A stretch of DNA of 64,000 nucleotides, taken from positions 1,575,001-1,639,000 of the forward strand of contig NZ_CP040021.1 of NCBI RefSeq assembly GCF_005280275.1. The letters are read 5' to 3'. Numbering within the stretch: position 1 is the stretch's first letter; every line of letters starts with the position of its first letter. Shown here in pieces: positions 37,394-47,150 of the stretch. Below the pieces are notes generated by a model, which had not been told where the DNA came from, made no database searches, and saw nothing but the letters and a program-made list of their open reading frames with translations. The translations under genes were made by a program, and so were the position numbers. The stretch is from Salinivibrio kushneri (GTDB lineage: Bacteria; Pseudomonadota; Gammaproteobacteria; Enterobacterales; Vibrionaceae).

Positions 37394-37894
37394 ATGAAAA
37401 AACACGTGTTGATGGCAGTCATGCTCGCTGCCGGGGTGACCGCTTGTAGTAACGGTCAGTATGCCGGAGGCGATAATGGCAGCGTGACAAGCTCTGGTGT
37501 TGCACAGCAATGGCAACTGACCATGGTCGATCAACAAGCTATCAGTGCGGAAGGAACCCCAACGCTTACCATTAATAAGGATATGGGCGTAAGCGGCTTT
37601 AGTGGCTGCAATCGCTATTTTGGTAACGCTGAACTGAAGAGTCATCGCTTTAAAGTGGCGCCAATGGCAAGTACCAAAATGGCTTGCTCATCGAGTGCGA
37701 TGGAGCTCGAACAAACCATGAGTCAGGTGCTAAGCCAATGGAGTGAGGCAACCATGCGAGGTAACAGTCTCATGCTTAGCAACGAGGCCCATACCTTAAT
37801 GTTCACCGCAGTTAACACACAAAAACCAGACGACGATCCCTTGCTCAAAAGCCCGGCCGTTAGCGACCGTTTCAATAAGGGTGAAGAGTACTAA
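37394..37894 (+). CDS. HslJ/META-domain lipoprotein
   Basis: A 166-residue protein with a lipoprotein signal (lipobox VTAC, Cys18) and a META domain at about 38-135 (WQLTMVDQQAI, VSGFSGCNRYFGNAEL, KVAPMASTKMACSS). HslJ of E. coli is an outer-membrane-associated heat-inducible protein linked to novobiocin resistance; the biochemical role is unknown. The C-terminal tail (about 140-166) is charged and not part of the domain. ATG 37394 follows AAGGAG. A terminator follows. Confidence 0.85.
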   Translation: MKKHVLMAVMLAAGVTACSNGQYAGGDNGSVTSSGVAQQWQLTMVDQQAISAEGTPTLTINKDMGVSGFSGCNRYFGNAELKSHRFKVAPMASTKMACSSSAMELEQTMSQVLSQWSEATMRGNSLMLSNEAHTLMFTAVNTQKPDDDPLLKSPAVSDRFNKGEEY

Positions 37895-37928
37895 CGCCGA
37901 ATCAGTGTATAAAAACTTAACAGACGTA

Positions 37929-37959
37929 AGAGCGGTGCATGTGTACCGCTCTGATTTTT
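37929..37959 (+). terminator. Intrinsic terminator after the HslJ-like gene
   Basis: AGAGCGGT (37929-37936) pairs perfectly with ACCGCTCT (37945-37952), followed by GATTTTTA. It lies at the convergence with the CHASE-GGDEF gene. Confidence 0.7.
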
Positions 37960-39574
37960 ATGGATCAATACTTTTTTTATCCTGAACGGGCGCGCTGATT
38001 TCCATCCAGTGCCACCCAGTATCATTATCCGCTTTTGCACGGGTCAAGCCAATTTCCCCATACGCATGTAATCGCGAAGCCGTCATCTCTTTTTGATCGC
38101 TCACCGTTACCCCGCCAACAAACACCCTGACACGATCTTCCGGCTCTCCTTCAAACGCCACCTGTAATCGGTTAACGGCCGCGACACATTCTTCCGCCAA
38201 CCGCTCTGCGCCCTCCGTCCGCGGTAAAATGGCCACAAACTGGCTACCGGTAAACCGGCACACCAGATCACCAGGCCGCTTTAGCATCTCATCCAGTACT
38301 TGTGCAATTTGTCGAATCAATTGATCTCCGGCCATTCGGCCATATTGTTTGTTGTAATTAGAAAGATGCTGAACCTCTACCACCATCAGGCTCAGCGACG
38401 TATCATCGCGAAGCGCACGTTGTATTTCACGCTCTAGCTCTTGCTCAAACTGGGTACGGTTGTATAGTCCGGTGAGGCCATCACACTTAGTCATTGATTC
38501 GAGTCGACTATTGGCTTCTTTCAATGCGTGCGTTTTTTGATCAACTTGTACCTGAACACTGTAGGCGCGAGACTGCAGGCGATAAAGCAGGTAGCAAATG
38601 AGCAAAAATATGCCACTGCCAATGAGAAACGTCCAAAGCGGCACCCAACTTTGTCTTTCCTGCATATACCTAACGGTCGGGTAGCCAATCAGCTCCCATT
38701 CGCGTCCCGCAAAGAAGATAGGATTCGCGGGCTGTTGCGCGAGTGAATCTTTCATCTGTGCTAATTCTACTCGCTGCGTATGAAGCACTTGGCGATGATT
38801 CGGATCGGTGGAATCAATCAAGGTATAATTAATCCCGTCATTAATGACCGTATCTATCGCCAAGTTGACCAAGGTATTGACATCAATCACCGCCACCAGA
38901 AAGCCGCGCAAATCTCGCGTGTCTTCCCCACCTAACTGTTCTGGATCCAATAAAATCGGCATGATCAATAAAAAGCCGCGCACATTGCCGTAGGCGCGCT
39001 CAATAGTGGTCGCTGGCGTGGCGACAGGAACGCCGGTATTAAAACTGGTTTTGAGCGCCTGACGAGTCACCGGCGTGGAGCCAAGATCGAAACCGATCAC
39101 CGCGGCCTCATTATTCTCACCGGAGGTGAACCTGAGCGGGAAGTACATATCACGCCGTTGCGCGGGTATCAGTTGGTTGTTTTCATCCAACTCGACAATA
39201 TTAAACTGTGAAGACGTGGCACCTCTTTCTTCCATTCCTTGAACGTAATGGCGGCGCTGGTGGTGCATCACAATGTCCACCCACTCTATCGATTTAAAGC
39301 TGGGGTGGCGTGTCAGTACACCGGACGTGAGCGGTTGAAAATTACGCGCATCTAATCGATGCCCCGCGTCAAAATGATTCTTGACGGCATAGAGCAATTC
39401 AAGGCCAAGATTCACCTCTCGCGCTAACGCCATTGCGGCGTTGTTCACGTCTTTATGCAGCTCTTTGCGAATCGCCTCTTGCTCTTTTTGATACAGCAAG
39501 TGAGCGGTTAAGGCTGCAAACCCCACGCCAATCAGTGCGGTTAATACAATTACGCTCCATGCTCGTCGCGGCAT
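37958..39574 (-). CDS. CHASE-domain protein with a degenerate GGDEF domain
   Basis: A 538-residue membrane protein. Helices at about 8-27 and 312-332 enclose a periplasmic CHASE sensor (about 50-300; SIEWVDIV, YFPLRFTSGEN). The cytoplasmic GGDEF domain (about 355-520) begins normally (DGLTGLYNRTQFEQELE), but its signature is TGSQF at 442-446 instead of GGDEF. The metal-binding aspartate region also reads VVEVQHLSNYN rather than DIDHFK. It should therefore not make cyclic-di-GMP. It may bind a nucleotide or act by protein contact. I chose ATG 39574, behind AAGGA, over a TTG at 39661 without a ribosome site. Confidence 0.85.
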   Translation of the reverse strand: MPRRAWSVIVLTALIGVGFAALTAHLLYQKEQEAIRKELHKDVNNAAMALAREVNLGLELLYAVKNHFDAGHRLDARNFQPLTSGVLTRHPSFKSIEWVDIVMHHQRRHYVQGMEERGATSSQFNIVELDENNQLIPAQRRDMYFPLRFTSGENNEAAVIGFDLGSTPVTRQALKTSFNTGVPVATPATTIERAYGNVRGFLLIMPILLDPEQLGGEDTRDLRGFLVAVIDVNTLVNLAIDTVINDGINYTLIDSTDPNHRQVLHTQRVELAQMKDSLAQQPANPIFFAGREWELIGYPTVRYMQERQSWVPLWTFLIGSGIFLLICYLLYRLQSRAYSVQVQVDQKTHALKEANSRLESMTKCDGLTGLYNRTQFEQELEREIQRALRDDTSLSLMVVEVQHLSNYNKQYGRMAGDQLIRQIAQVLDEMLKRPGDLVCRFTGSQFVAILPRTEGAERLAEECVAAVNRLQVAFEGEPEDRVRVFVGGVTVSDQKEMTASRLHAYGEIGLTRAKADNDTGWHWMEISAPVQDKKSIDP

Positions 39575-39765
39575 CAGGGTCGTCCTTATAGCGTGTATTC
39601 CACGTGATAAAACAGAGAGTTCACTGACTCTCTCCCTCAATAAGCGTAGTGGGCAGAACAATAAACGATCAAATTTTTAACAAAACAACGGGGTCTGTCT
39701 ACGAAGGGATGAAAGAAGAGTTAGAGTGCGACTCACCGTCTATGCAGTGAGCCGCAGGTTAGACG

Positions 39766-39960
39766 CTATTTAAGCCTTAATTGATTGGTAAGCGGGTCGT
39801 ACTCACAACCAATATCATTAAACTTATTTTGCAATTGATCGTGGTCGAGATCTAAATGCGCCATCAGTGCTTCTAAGCTATCACACTCAAGACGCAGTCT
39901 TTCGTTGACAATGCCATAGAAGATAGCACCATCTAATCGGCTGATGTTGTGGATATCCAT
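39766..39960 (-). CDS. Small DUF4250-family protein
   Basis: A 64-residue protein that I recognise as DUF4250: the core IVNERLRLECDSLEALMAHLDLD followed by a glycine-cysteine turn and the ending EYDPLTNQLRLK. The function of the family is unknown. ATG 39960 follows AAGGAGAGGG, an excellent ribosome site; nine upstream codons are not part of it. It has no membrane segment. It lies 61 bases downstream of an unknown membrane protein on the same strand. Confidence 0.8.
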   Translation of the reverse strand: MDIHNISRLDGAIFYGIVNERLRLECDSLEALMAHLDLDHDQLQNKFNDIGCEYDPLTNQLRLK

Positions 39961-40021
39961 ACCCTCTCCTTGCACTGAAGACCGCACCTTGAGTATAGAT
40001 CCGAGGCGAAAAAGTGCCTAA

Positions 40022-40693
40022 TTAAGCCATGACGAGTCGCGTCAGACTGATATTCGCCAATAGCATAAATCCAAAGCCCACGCTCACGCGCCAAAACACA
40101 GGCGATGTTTGCTTCAGTAGGTGCCAAATCTGTGCCGCCACCCCAAGCAAACCTAGGCCGGCACCCGCCATAATGGCGTTGATGTCAGTTGTTGCCGATG
40201 GGCTGAGTGCAGACAACAGCGCGGCCAATACCATCACCCCCATAAAGGCCACTACACTGATTAGAGGGAGCAAACGATCAAAAGCTTGCAGTCGCGAGCG
40301 CGCACGCACTAACAAACTGTGGCCAAGGCTCGACCCGAGAATCACCAGTTGCAAGGCTCCCATCATTAACATTCCGCCACCGTGCGCGGCGAGTATGACA
40401 ATCCATGCAACAAAACCCAATAAATTTGCGACATGAAGCAAAGGAATGGGACCGGAGTGACGCGTTTTACCTGTTTTTGATCGAAACGCAAAAATCCCTA
40501 ACAACAAAAAGGGTAAACTGGCGAACAACGTAAATGGAACTAATATCAACCACGCAAAAACAGGCACCCAGAAAGCGTGATGGAACCGACCCCGTTGGCC
40601 TGGGCATATTTCCCCTTTTAATAACGCCAGCGAGAGCACCAGCTGTGCCCCTAGAACTGCCGAGGCAACCGCAGGAGCGAGTAACGTATACAT
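40022..40693 (-). CDS. Unknown multi-pass membrane protein
   Basis: A 223-residue very hydrophobic protein with about six or seven predicted helices and only short loops. I do not recognise a family. I chose ATG 40693, with AAGGTG upstream, over a GTG at 40705. It may be co-transcribed with the DUF4250 gene. Its neighbours are cyclic-di-GMP proteins, which does not define a role. Confidence 0.68.
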   Translation of the reverse strand: MYTLLAPAVASAVLGAQLVLSLALLKGEICPGQRGRFHHAFWVPVFAWLILVPFTLFASLPFLLLGIFAFRSKTGKTRHSGPIPLLHVANLLGFVAWIVILAAHGGGMLMMGALQLVILGSSLGHSLLVRARSRLQAFDRLLPLISVVAFMGVMVLAALLSALSPSATTDINAIMAGAGLGLLGVAAQIWHLLKQTSPVFWRVSVGFGFMLLANISLTRLVMA

Positions 40694-40839
40694 AATGAAG
40701 AGCACCTTACGTATCTCAATAAAAAATGGTCAATTATTCGTTTTATTGCATTAAAAAGTTGGCTAGATCACATTGAATGCAAGAAACACAGTCAAAATAA
40801 ACAACAAACTGGCATGTTTACACGCTTATACCAACCTTT

Positions 40840-42147
40840 ATGACAGAAAAAAATAACATGACCGCGCAGCATGATAGTACCAAAGCGGCGGACGCAACTG
40901 GAACCTTTGCACAGGCGGGAATCACAATGGGTGCAATGATGAGTGAAACCTTAGGCCATATTGTCTACAAGCTGCAAATATCATTCCTTGAACTGTGGAG
41001 TGCTAAAAAGCACGCAAACAGCTTTAATAATACACGCAGCACTTATCTGCGCAGCCGGTTGTGCGTGTTGTGTTACGTATGGGCCGCCCTGACCATTGCG
41101 TGGTCACCCGCTGATTTTTTATTTCTCGCTGACAAAATGGCCGCGGCGCAGCTCTCGCTGCAACGCCTTTTGTTAGCGGGTATGCTGATTACCATTGGTT
41201 ACGCGGTCAATCGCGCTAATAATCTCAAATCAGCAAAACTTGGCTTGATCGCCATGGTACTCGCTACCAACGCCTTTTATTTTTCTGCCAGCCACACTTT
41301 AGGCTTTCCCACTGACAACGCGGCATTCTCTTACAGCTACACCTTGCTGCCCATTATTCAGATTGTCATGCTGACCATCTTCCCGCTCACAATGCGGGAA
41401 AGCCTACTCTTGATGTCGATTACCCTGATTTGCCACTTATGGGTTGATTCGTTCAGTGCCACCATGACCAGTCCAGATAATATTGCTTCGTATTGGCTAC
41501 AAACCGTTATTGCCTTCATGGTGGTATGGTCACAGCTTTCTCAACTCCACATGATTTTGCGCCTATACCGGCAAGCGACGCTCGACCCGTTAACAGGCAT
41601 TTATAATCGCCGGATGCTATTACAGCTGGCTATGCGCGCGCTGGCCGTGAGTGAAGAAAGGCACTCGCCATTCTCCGTCTTACTGCTCGATTTAGATAAG
41701 TTCAAGCGGATTAATGACAAGTGGGGGCACTACGCGGGCGATGTGGTATTGCAATCATTTACCCGCACCGTACAGGAGCGTTTGAGAAAGGCCGATATTT
41801 TCGGTCGATTCGGTGGCGAGGAATTTATTGTCTTCCTACCTAAATGTAATGGTGAGGTCACCGCGCAAATCGCCGAACGTTTGCTGGGGGAAATTCGAGA
41901 AATGGATGTCTATATTGATGAAAGCCATACCCCGTTGAAAGTCACCGCGTCTATAGGCCTCTCCACGCTGCAACCGGGCGACACGCTTTCATCCTTGATA
42001 GAGCGCGCCGACAGTGCTCTCTACCAAGCAAAAGCCGAAGGGAGAGACTGTATACGTACCTATCAGCCAGGCAAACAAACGGGGTTTGACGCCAGAAACT
42101 CTGTCAGCCGTGACAATATCGACATGCCGACCGAGACATCGCTGTAG
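40840..42147 (+). CDS. Membrane-bound diguanylate cyclase
   Basis: A 435-residue protein with five or six N-terminal helices (about 75-235) forming a membrane sensor and a C-terminal GGDEF domain (about 245-410). The catalytic signature is GGEEF (325-329), with metal-binding LLDLDKFKRINDKWGH upstream. An inhibitory-site RxxD (R316 to D319) lies five residues before it, so product feedback is expected. It should make cyclic-di-GMP from GTP. The input signal is unknown. No clear ribosome site precedes ATG 40840; an ATG at 40858 is an alternative. Confidence 0.88.
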   Translation: MTEKNNMTAQHDSTKAADATGTFAQAGITMGAMMSETLGHIVYKLQISFLELWSAKKHANSFNNTRSTYLRSRLCVLCYVWAALTIAWSPADFLFLADKMAAAQLSLQRLLLAGMLITIGYAVNRANNLKSAKLGLIAMVLATNAFYFSASHTLGFPTDNAAFSYSYTLLPIIQIVMLTIFPLTMRESLLLMSITLICHLWVDSFSATMTSPDNIASYWLQTVIAFMVVWSQLSQLHMILRLYRQATLDPLTGIYNRRMLLQLAMRALAVSEERHSPFSVLLLDLDKFKRINDKWGHYAGDVVLQSFTRTVQERLRKADIFGRFGGEEFIVFLPKCNGEVTAQIAERLLGEIREMDVYIDESHTPLKVTASIGLSTLQPGDTLSSLIERADSALYQAKAEGRDCIRTYQPGKQTGFDARNSVSRDNIDMPTETSL

Positions 42148-42264
42148 CGAAGCAATCGGTCGCAAAGGAGCTAATATTGGCTGCCAAGAGGCAACGCAGT
42201 TATCGCAATCCGCTCTCTGAGAACGGCGTCGGTTGACGCCCTGTTCGCTGCATCGAGTTAAAGC

Positions 42265-43482
42265 TCAGGGTGCCACAACGTGCGCGTGGCGCTGGCTTTC
42301 TCGACGACGGCGCATAACACGGGAAAGGCCAAATACCAGTCCCAATAAAACCGTGATAAGCACTAAGGCCGCAATCACCACACCTGGCCACGCATAGTGT
42401 TGCCAAGCCGCGATGAGATAAAACCCACCAAGGCTGCCACCAACATAATAATGCACTAAATACAAAGCCGTTGCCGTTGCTTTACCCTGCGCGGCTTGGC
42501 GACTGACCCACCCATAAGCGAGTGAGTGAGTAAAGAACGCGCCACCACTCACAATCAATAGCCCCACCACCATCCAAAGCACCTGACTGCTCAAGGTCAC
42601 TAACACCCCCAGCATAGCGACACAAGTACCAAAAGCCATGCCTTTGATGGCGCCGAAGTGCAGCACCCAACGCCCACTCAAACGCGATGTCACTGTACCG
42701 GCGAGGTAACAAACAAACACTGAAGACACGAGACTGACGGGTAACTGGTAAGGCGCAGCCACTAAACGAAACGCTATCACCGAAAACAAATTCACGAATA
42801 ACGCAAAGTTCACCCCACCTATCAGCATCGCCAGCCACAACTTGGGTGTGCGAAGATGCGTGAGCACCCCGCGAGAATGGACAAGTAAAGAGGTATTACC
42901 AGGCGAAAAATAACGCTGACGCGGTAAAAGTTTACTCACGATGGCCACGCCTACCAAGGAGAAAACGGTCATCGCCATCACCGCGCCATGCCATCCCCAC
43001 CAATCTGTCATCATCCCACCGAACACTCGACCCGAGATCCCGCCTAGAGAGTTCGCACTGATATAGCTGCCCACGGCAATCGCGAGCGCCTCCGGTGAGA
43101 ACTCTTCCGCCATATACGCCACGGCGACCGCGGCAAACCCACCCAGGGCAATACCAACCAACGCGCGTAAACCGACGATGATCCAAAAAGAAGAACTGGT
43201 GGCGATAATAAGGCCAATCACAGGAAGCATCCAAAGGCTCACCAGCATCACGGGGCGCCGACCGACTCGCTCCGACAGCACGGCCCAAGGCACCAGTGAA
43301 AAAGAAAGGCCCAACGTGGTAGCCGCAAGTAGCCAATTCGCCCGTGTTTCGCTGATCCCATCAGTCGCGGCAAAGACAGGTAGCATAGGTTGAAACAGAT
43401 AAAGATTACAAAAAATCAAAAAGGAGCCGAATGCGAGTGCAAACGCGGTCAATCGATAACGTGGTGAGCCAAGCTCTATCAT
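42265..43482 (-). CDS. YnfM-like MFS transporter
   Basis: A 405-residue inner-membrane carrier with about twelve helices. Segments such as PVFAATDGISETRANWLLAA, LSERVGRRPVML (motif A) and VGSYISANSLGGISGRVFGG resemble E. coli YnfM, an efflux-type carrier. It is divergent from a LysR-type regulator across a short AT-rich palindrome, so the regulator probably controls it. The substrate is unknown. Confidence 0.82.
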   Translation of the reverse strand: MIELGSPRYRLTAFALAFGSFLIFCNLYLFQPMLPVFAATDGISETRANWLLAATTLGLSFSLVPWAVLSERVGRRPVMLVSLWMLPVIGLIIATSSSFWIIVGLRALVGIALGGFAAVAVAYMAEEFSPEALAIAVGSYISANSLGGISGRVFGGMMTDWWGWHGAVMAMTVFSLVGVAIVSKLLPRQRYFSPGNTSLLVHSRGVLTHLRTPKLWLAMLIGGVNFALFVNLFSVIAFRLVAAPYQLPVSLVSSVFVCYLAGTVTSRLSGRWVLHFGAIKGMAFGTCVAMLGVLVTLSSQVLWMVVGLLIVSGGAFFTHSLAYGWVSRQAAQGKATATALYLVHYYVGGSLGGFYLIAAWQHYAWPGVVIAALVLITVLLGLVFGLSRVMRRRRESQRHAHVVAP

Positions 43483-43536
43483 GAAAACCTCACCGTCAGG
43501 CTAAGATGTGATCATGCTAACAACGGCCCTATGATT

Positions 43537-43576
43537 AATAAAATATATTAAATATATCTTCTCTATATATTTTATT
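43537..43576. promoter_or_regulatory. AT-rich inverted repeat, likely LysR operator
   Basis: A 12-base arm (AATAAAATATAT, 43537-43548) and its perfect complement (ATATATTTTATT, 43565-43576) are separated by 16 bases. They lie in the 100-base divergent region, and the right arm abuts the LysR start codon. This fits an operator for the LysR regulator controlling itself and the MFS gene. Confidence 0.55.
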
Positions 43577-43583
43577 TATGATT

Positions 43584-44480
43584 ATGGACATCAAACAGCT
43601 CCGCCACGTGATTGCTATCGCTGAGACTAAAAGCTTTACTCTCGCCGCCCAGCGTCTGCATATCGCGCAACCTGCGCTCAGCATTGCGATCAAAAAGCTT
43701 GAGAATCAACTGGGTATGCCGATTTTTATTCGCAATGAAAAGCACATTCAACTGACGCAAGAAGGGCAAGTATTACTCCAGCACGCCTATCGCGTCGTAC
43801 AACAAATGCAAGATGCGGCCACAGCCATGGATGAGCTGAAAGGATTGCAAAAAGGCGAGGTGCGTATCGGTGTGCCGGGTATGCTGGGATCGTATTTTTT
43901 TCCTGAGTTGCTGATGGGATTTCGCCGTCGTTATCCCACGCTAAAGCTCACGGTGGTAGAGGCTGGCACTCACTCTCTGCGGCAAATGCTGCTCGACGGT
44001 GAGTTGGATCTCGCCGTGATCAATGATAGAGAGGTGCCCGATTCGTTAGACACCACGCATTTGATCTCCTCGCAGATGGTTGCTGTTGTCGCGACCGATC
44101 ATCCGCTCGCCACGCATTCTACCCTCGACTATCACACCTTTTTCGCCCATGAGCTAATTATGTTCCGTCCTGGGTACTTCCACCGTGATTATCTCGATCA
44201 AGTCTGCGATACCCATGCGATGACCCCCAAACTGTCATTAGAAACCAATTTGCTGGCGATGATTTTGAATATCGTCCGTCATGGATTTGCGATCAGCGCA
44301 CTGCTCGATATGGTCACTGAACACGAAAGCGGGATTGTCGGGATACCGTTCACACAGCCGATCAAGCTCGATATTTCCATTGCTTGGCGTAAAGAGGGTT
44401 ACTTATCCCTCGCCGATCGTGCCTTTATTGATTATGTGCAACAACACAACCCGTCCGCCCAGCCTTCTATGACATCCTGA
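43584..44480 (+). CDS. LysR-family transcriptional regulator
   Basis: A 298-residue regulator. The helix-turn-helix covers about 1-60 (MDIKQLRHVIAIAETKSFTLAAQRLHIAQPALSIAIKKLE) and the substrate-binding domain about 88-295. I set the start at the ATG giving MDIKQLR, the family's normal beginning; an ATG two codons earlier (43578) is equally open. Neither has a ribosome site, and the palindromic operator touches the upstream one. It likely controls the divergent MFS gene. The effector is unknown. Confidence 0.87.
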   Translation: MDIKQLRHVIAIAETKSFTLAAQRLHIAQPALSIAIKKLENQLGMPIFIRNEKHIQLTQEGQVLLQHAYRVVQQMQDAATAMDELKGLQKGEVRIGVPGMLGSYFFPELLMGFRRRYPTLKLTVVEAGTHSLRQMLLDGELDLAVINDREVPDSLDTTHLISSQMVAVVATDHPLATHSTLDYHTFFAHELIMFRPGYFHRDYLDQVCDTHAMTPKLSLETNLLAMILNIVRHGFAISALLDMVTEHESGIVGIPFTQPIKLDISIAWRKEGYLSLADRAFIDYVQQHNPSAQPSMTS

Positions 44481-44623
44481 GTCATCTCCCCAGATTTATC
44501 CCTATACTCGGTGCAGGATTGTCGCTAAAATCGCTGGCTAATTTATCGCCCGCCCTGGCGCACGATGCGCGTATCGATGGAGCGCACATCCTCATTGCAA
44601 TGGGCTGACCAAGAGACCATAAC

Positions 44624-46777
44624 GTGACACCGACTGCTATATACGATTACACCCCTTACTGGGCGGCTTGCTTTGGCCCTGCGCCTTTTTTGCCCACCAG
44701 CCGTGAAGAGATGGATATCCTAGGTTGGGATAGCTGCGATATCATCATCGTGACCGGTGATGCCTATGTCGATCATCCTAGCTTTGGCATGGCGGTAATT
44801 GGCCGCACATTGGAAGCACAAGGGTTTCGTGTTGGCATCATCTCGCAGCCTAACTGGCACAATAAAGATGATTTTATGGCATTAGGCGAACCAAACCTGT
44901 TCTTTGGTGTAACCGCCGGCAACATGGACTCGATGATCAACCGTTACACCGCAGACCGAAAGCTGCGCCATGATGATGCCTACACGCCTAATAACGAGGG
45001 CGGGAAACGCCCTGATCGCGCGGTTTTAGTCTATTCTCAGCGCTGCCGAGAGGCCTATAAGCAGACGCCGATTGTGCTAGGCGGCATAGAAGCCAGCTTG
45101 CGCCGTTTAGCACACTACGACTATTGGTCAGACAAAGTCCGTCGCTCAGTGTTATGTGACGCCAAAGCTGACATATTGCTATTTGGCAACGCCGAGCGCG
45201 CCTTAATAGAAGTGGCGCATCGTTTATCTCGCGGTGACACCTTAGCCGCTATGACTCGCATCGCTGGCACCGCCGTGATGATGAAAACACTGCCCGAAGG
45301 TATGGCAGAAGTCGATTCCACCCGCATTGATAAACCGGGAAAGAGCATGACTATGCCTAACCCCTACGCAACAGAAACCCAGTGCGAGACCAGCAAAAAA
45401 GCAGAGCCAGACGCGGCGAAACCCATTACTATCCGTCCGTCTCGACACGATGCCAAAAACACCTTTGTTCGCCTGCCCTCGTTTGAAAAACTCAAAAACG
45501 ATCGCATTTTGTACGCGCATGCTAGCCGAGTGATGCACTTAGAAGCTAACCCCTATTCTGCGCGCGCCTTGGTGCAGCAACATGGCGATCAACTGCTTTG
45601 GATTAATCCACCACCGGTGCCCCTCACCACCGAAGAAATGGACTATGTGTTTGGGTTGCCCTATGCACGTGTGCCTCACCCAAAGTACGGCAACGCCAAG
45701 ATCCCCGCCTACGATATGATTAAAACCTCGGTGAACATTATGCGTGGCTGTTTTGGCGGCTGTTCATTTTGTTCGATTACCGAGCACGAAGGACGGATCA
45801 TTCAAAACCGCTCACAAGCGTCGATCATTGAAGAGCTCAATGATATCCGCGATAAAGTGCCTGGTTTTACTGGCACCATTTCAGACTTGGGTGGCCCAAC
45901 CGCTAACATGTATCGACTCGGCTGCGCCGATCCCAAGGCGGAGCGTAACTGTCGTCGCCCCTCGTGTGTATTTCCAAAGATTTGCGACAAGCTCAATACC
46001 GATCACCGTCATACCATTGATCTCTACCGCAAAGCACGTCAGGTGGAGGGCATCAAAAAAGTCTTGATTGCCTCGGGAGTGCGGTATGACCTGGCGATTG
46101 AGTCGCCAGAATATGTCAAAGAATTGGTGACTCACCATGTCGGTGGTTATTTGAAAATCGCCCCTGAGCATACCGAAAAGAACACGCTGGACTTGATGAT
46201 GAAGCCCGGCATGGGCGCGTATGATCGCTTCAAAGCACTGTTTGAAAAATACAGTAAAGAAGCGGGTAAAAAGCAGTATTTGATCCCCTACTTTATTGCC
46301 GCGCACCCAGGATGTACGGATGAAGATATGGTGCATTTGGCATGCTGGCTAAAAGAGAATGAGTTTGAGTGCGACCAAGTGCAAAACTTTTACCCATCAC
46401 CTATGTGTAATGCCACCGCCATGTATCACTCGGAAACCAATCCACTGAAGCGGGTGCGTTACAAAAAACGCGAAGCACTGACAGTGGCAAAAGGCGAGCG
46501 CCAGCGACGCTTACACAAGGCACTACTGCGTTACCACGATCCCGCCAACTGGCCACTGATCCGTGAAGCCTTGGTACGTATGGGTAAACAGCATTTGATT
46601 GGTAACGGACCAAAGTGCCTGATCCCGAGAGAAGATGCCCCCGAAAAAACAGGCCGGCAGCGTCGCTCAGGCCGCCATGGCACCCAACGTTTTGCCACTA
46701 AACATCCCAAGCAACCCGATATACGTCGGCCAAATCACAAAGGGCCAGGTAATAAGCAGCGTGGAAAACGCGCATAA
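44624..46777 (+). CDS. ygiQ: YgiQ family radical SAM protein
   Basis: A 717-residue radical SAM protein. The N-terminal region ([29 protein letters not shown]) and the cluster motif CFGGCSFC (about residue 375) match E. coli YgiQ closely. It ends in a basic, Arg/Lys-rich tail (about 665-717). The reaction is not established for this family. The start is GTG at 44624 behind AAGAGACC. It stands alone. Confidence 0.92.
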   Translation: MTPTAIYDYTPYWAACFGPAPFLPTSREEMDILGWDSCDIIIVTGDAYVDHPSFGMAVIGRTLEAQGFRVGIISQPNWHNKDDFMALGEPNLFFGVTAGNMDSMINRYTADRKLRHDDAYTPNNEGGKRPDRAVLVYSQRCREAYKQTPIVLGGIEASLRRLAHYDYWSDKVRRSVLCDAKADILLFGNAERALIEVAHRLSRGDTLAAMTRIAGTAVMMKTLPEGMAEVDSTRIDKPGKSMTMPNPYATETQCETSKKAEPDAAKPITIRPSRHDAKNTFVRLPSFEKLKNDRILYAHASRVMHLEANPYSARALVQQHGDQLLWINPPPVPLTTEEMDYVFGLPYARVPHPKYGNAKIPAYDMIKTSVNIMRGCFGGCSFCSITEHEGRIIQNRSQASIIEELNDIRDKVPGFTGTISDLGGPTANMYRLGCADPKAERNCRRPSCVFPKICDKLNTDHRHTIDLYRKARQVEGIKKVLIASGVRYDLAIESPEYVKELVTHHVGGYLKIAPEHTEKNTLDLMMKPGMGAYDRFKALFEKYSKEAGKKQYLIPYFIAAHPGCTDEDMVHLACWLKENEFECDQVQNFYPSPMCNATAMYHSETNPLKRVRYKKREALTVAKGERQRRLHKALLRYHDPANWPLIREALVRMGKQHLIGNGPKCLIPREDAPEKTGRQRRSGRHGTQRFATKHPKQPDIRRPNHKGPGNKQRGKRA

Positions 46778-46931
46778 GCACCGTCTTTAAAAGAATGAAA
46801 TAAAAACGCCCGTCGTGATACACCTCATTACGGGCTTCTCACTACGAGCGTTTCATTCCGAACGTTGCGTGTTTTTAGTATCGTCGGCGTCACGCTATCC
46901 GGCTAATGAAACGTGAGTCAACTCGCCAACA

Positions 46932-47087
46932 CTAACGAAAAAGCTCTACACCAATCACAACCAACGCCAGCACACCAGCGATGGCGCCGACCACCCACGC
47001 AATTTTCTTTTGCGTCCCCTCGTCCAAGTACTGGGCCGCCGTAATCCCGAGTAAAACCAGCAAGATGATAACAACCGTTTTAAGCAT
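46932..47087 (-). CDS. Small two-helix membrane protein (51 residues)
   Basis: ATG at 47087-47085, preceded by AAGG, opens a 51-residue frame that begins MLKTVVIILLVLLGITAA and ends at TAG 46934-46932. Two hydrophobic helices (about 4-18 and 30-48) flank a charged turn (QYLDEGTQKK). It lies 63 bases downstream of ydiJ on the same strand and may be part of its transcript. I do not recognise a family. Confidence 0.65.
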   Translation of the reverse strand: MLKTVVIILLVLLGITAAQYLDEGTQKKIAWVVGAIAGVLALVVIGVELFR

Positions 47088-47150
47088 TTGTTTTACCTTA
47101 GCTTTCAGCTCTTTATTTTACTGTATGACAAAGCCACCCAGATGCAAGCT

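Noticed and set aside
42225-42240. GGCGTC/GACGCC hairpin between the cyclase and MFS genes
   Set aside because: Short stem with no T-tract.
46808-46835. GCCCGT/ACGGGC hairpin after ygiQ
   Set aside because: Long loop and only TTCTC after it; too weak to list as a terminator.
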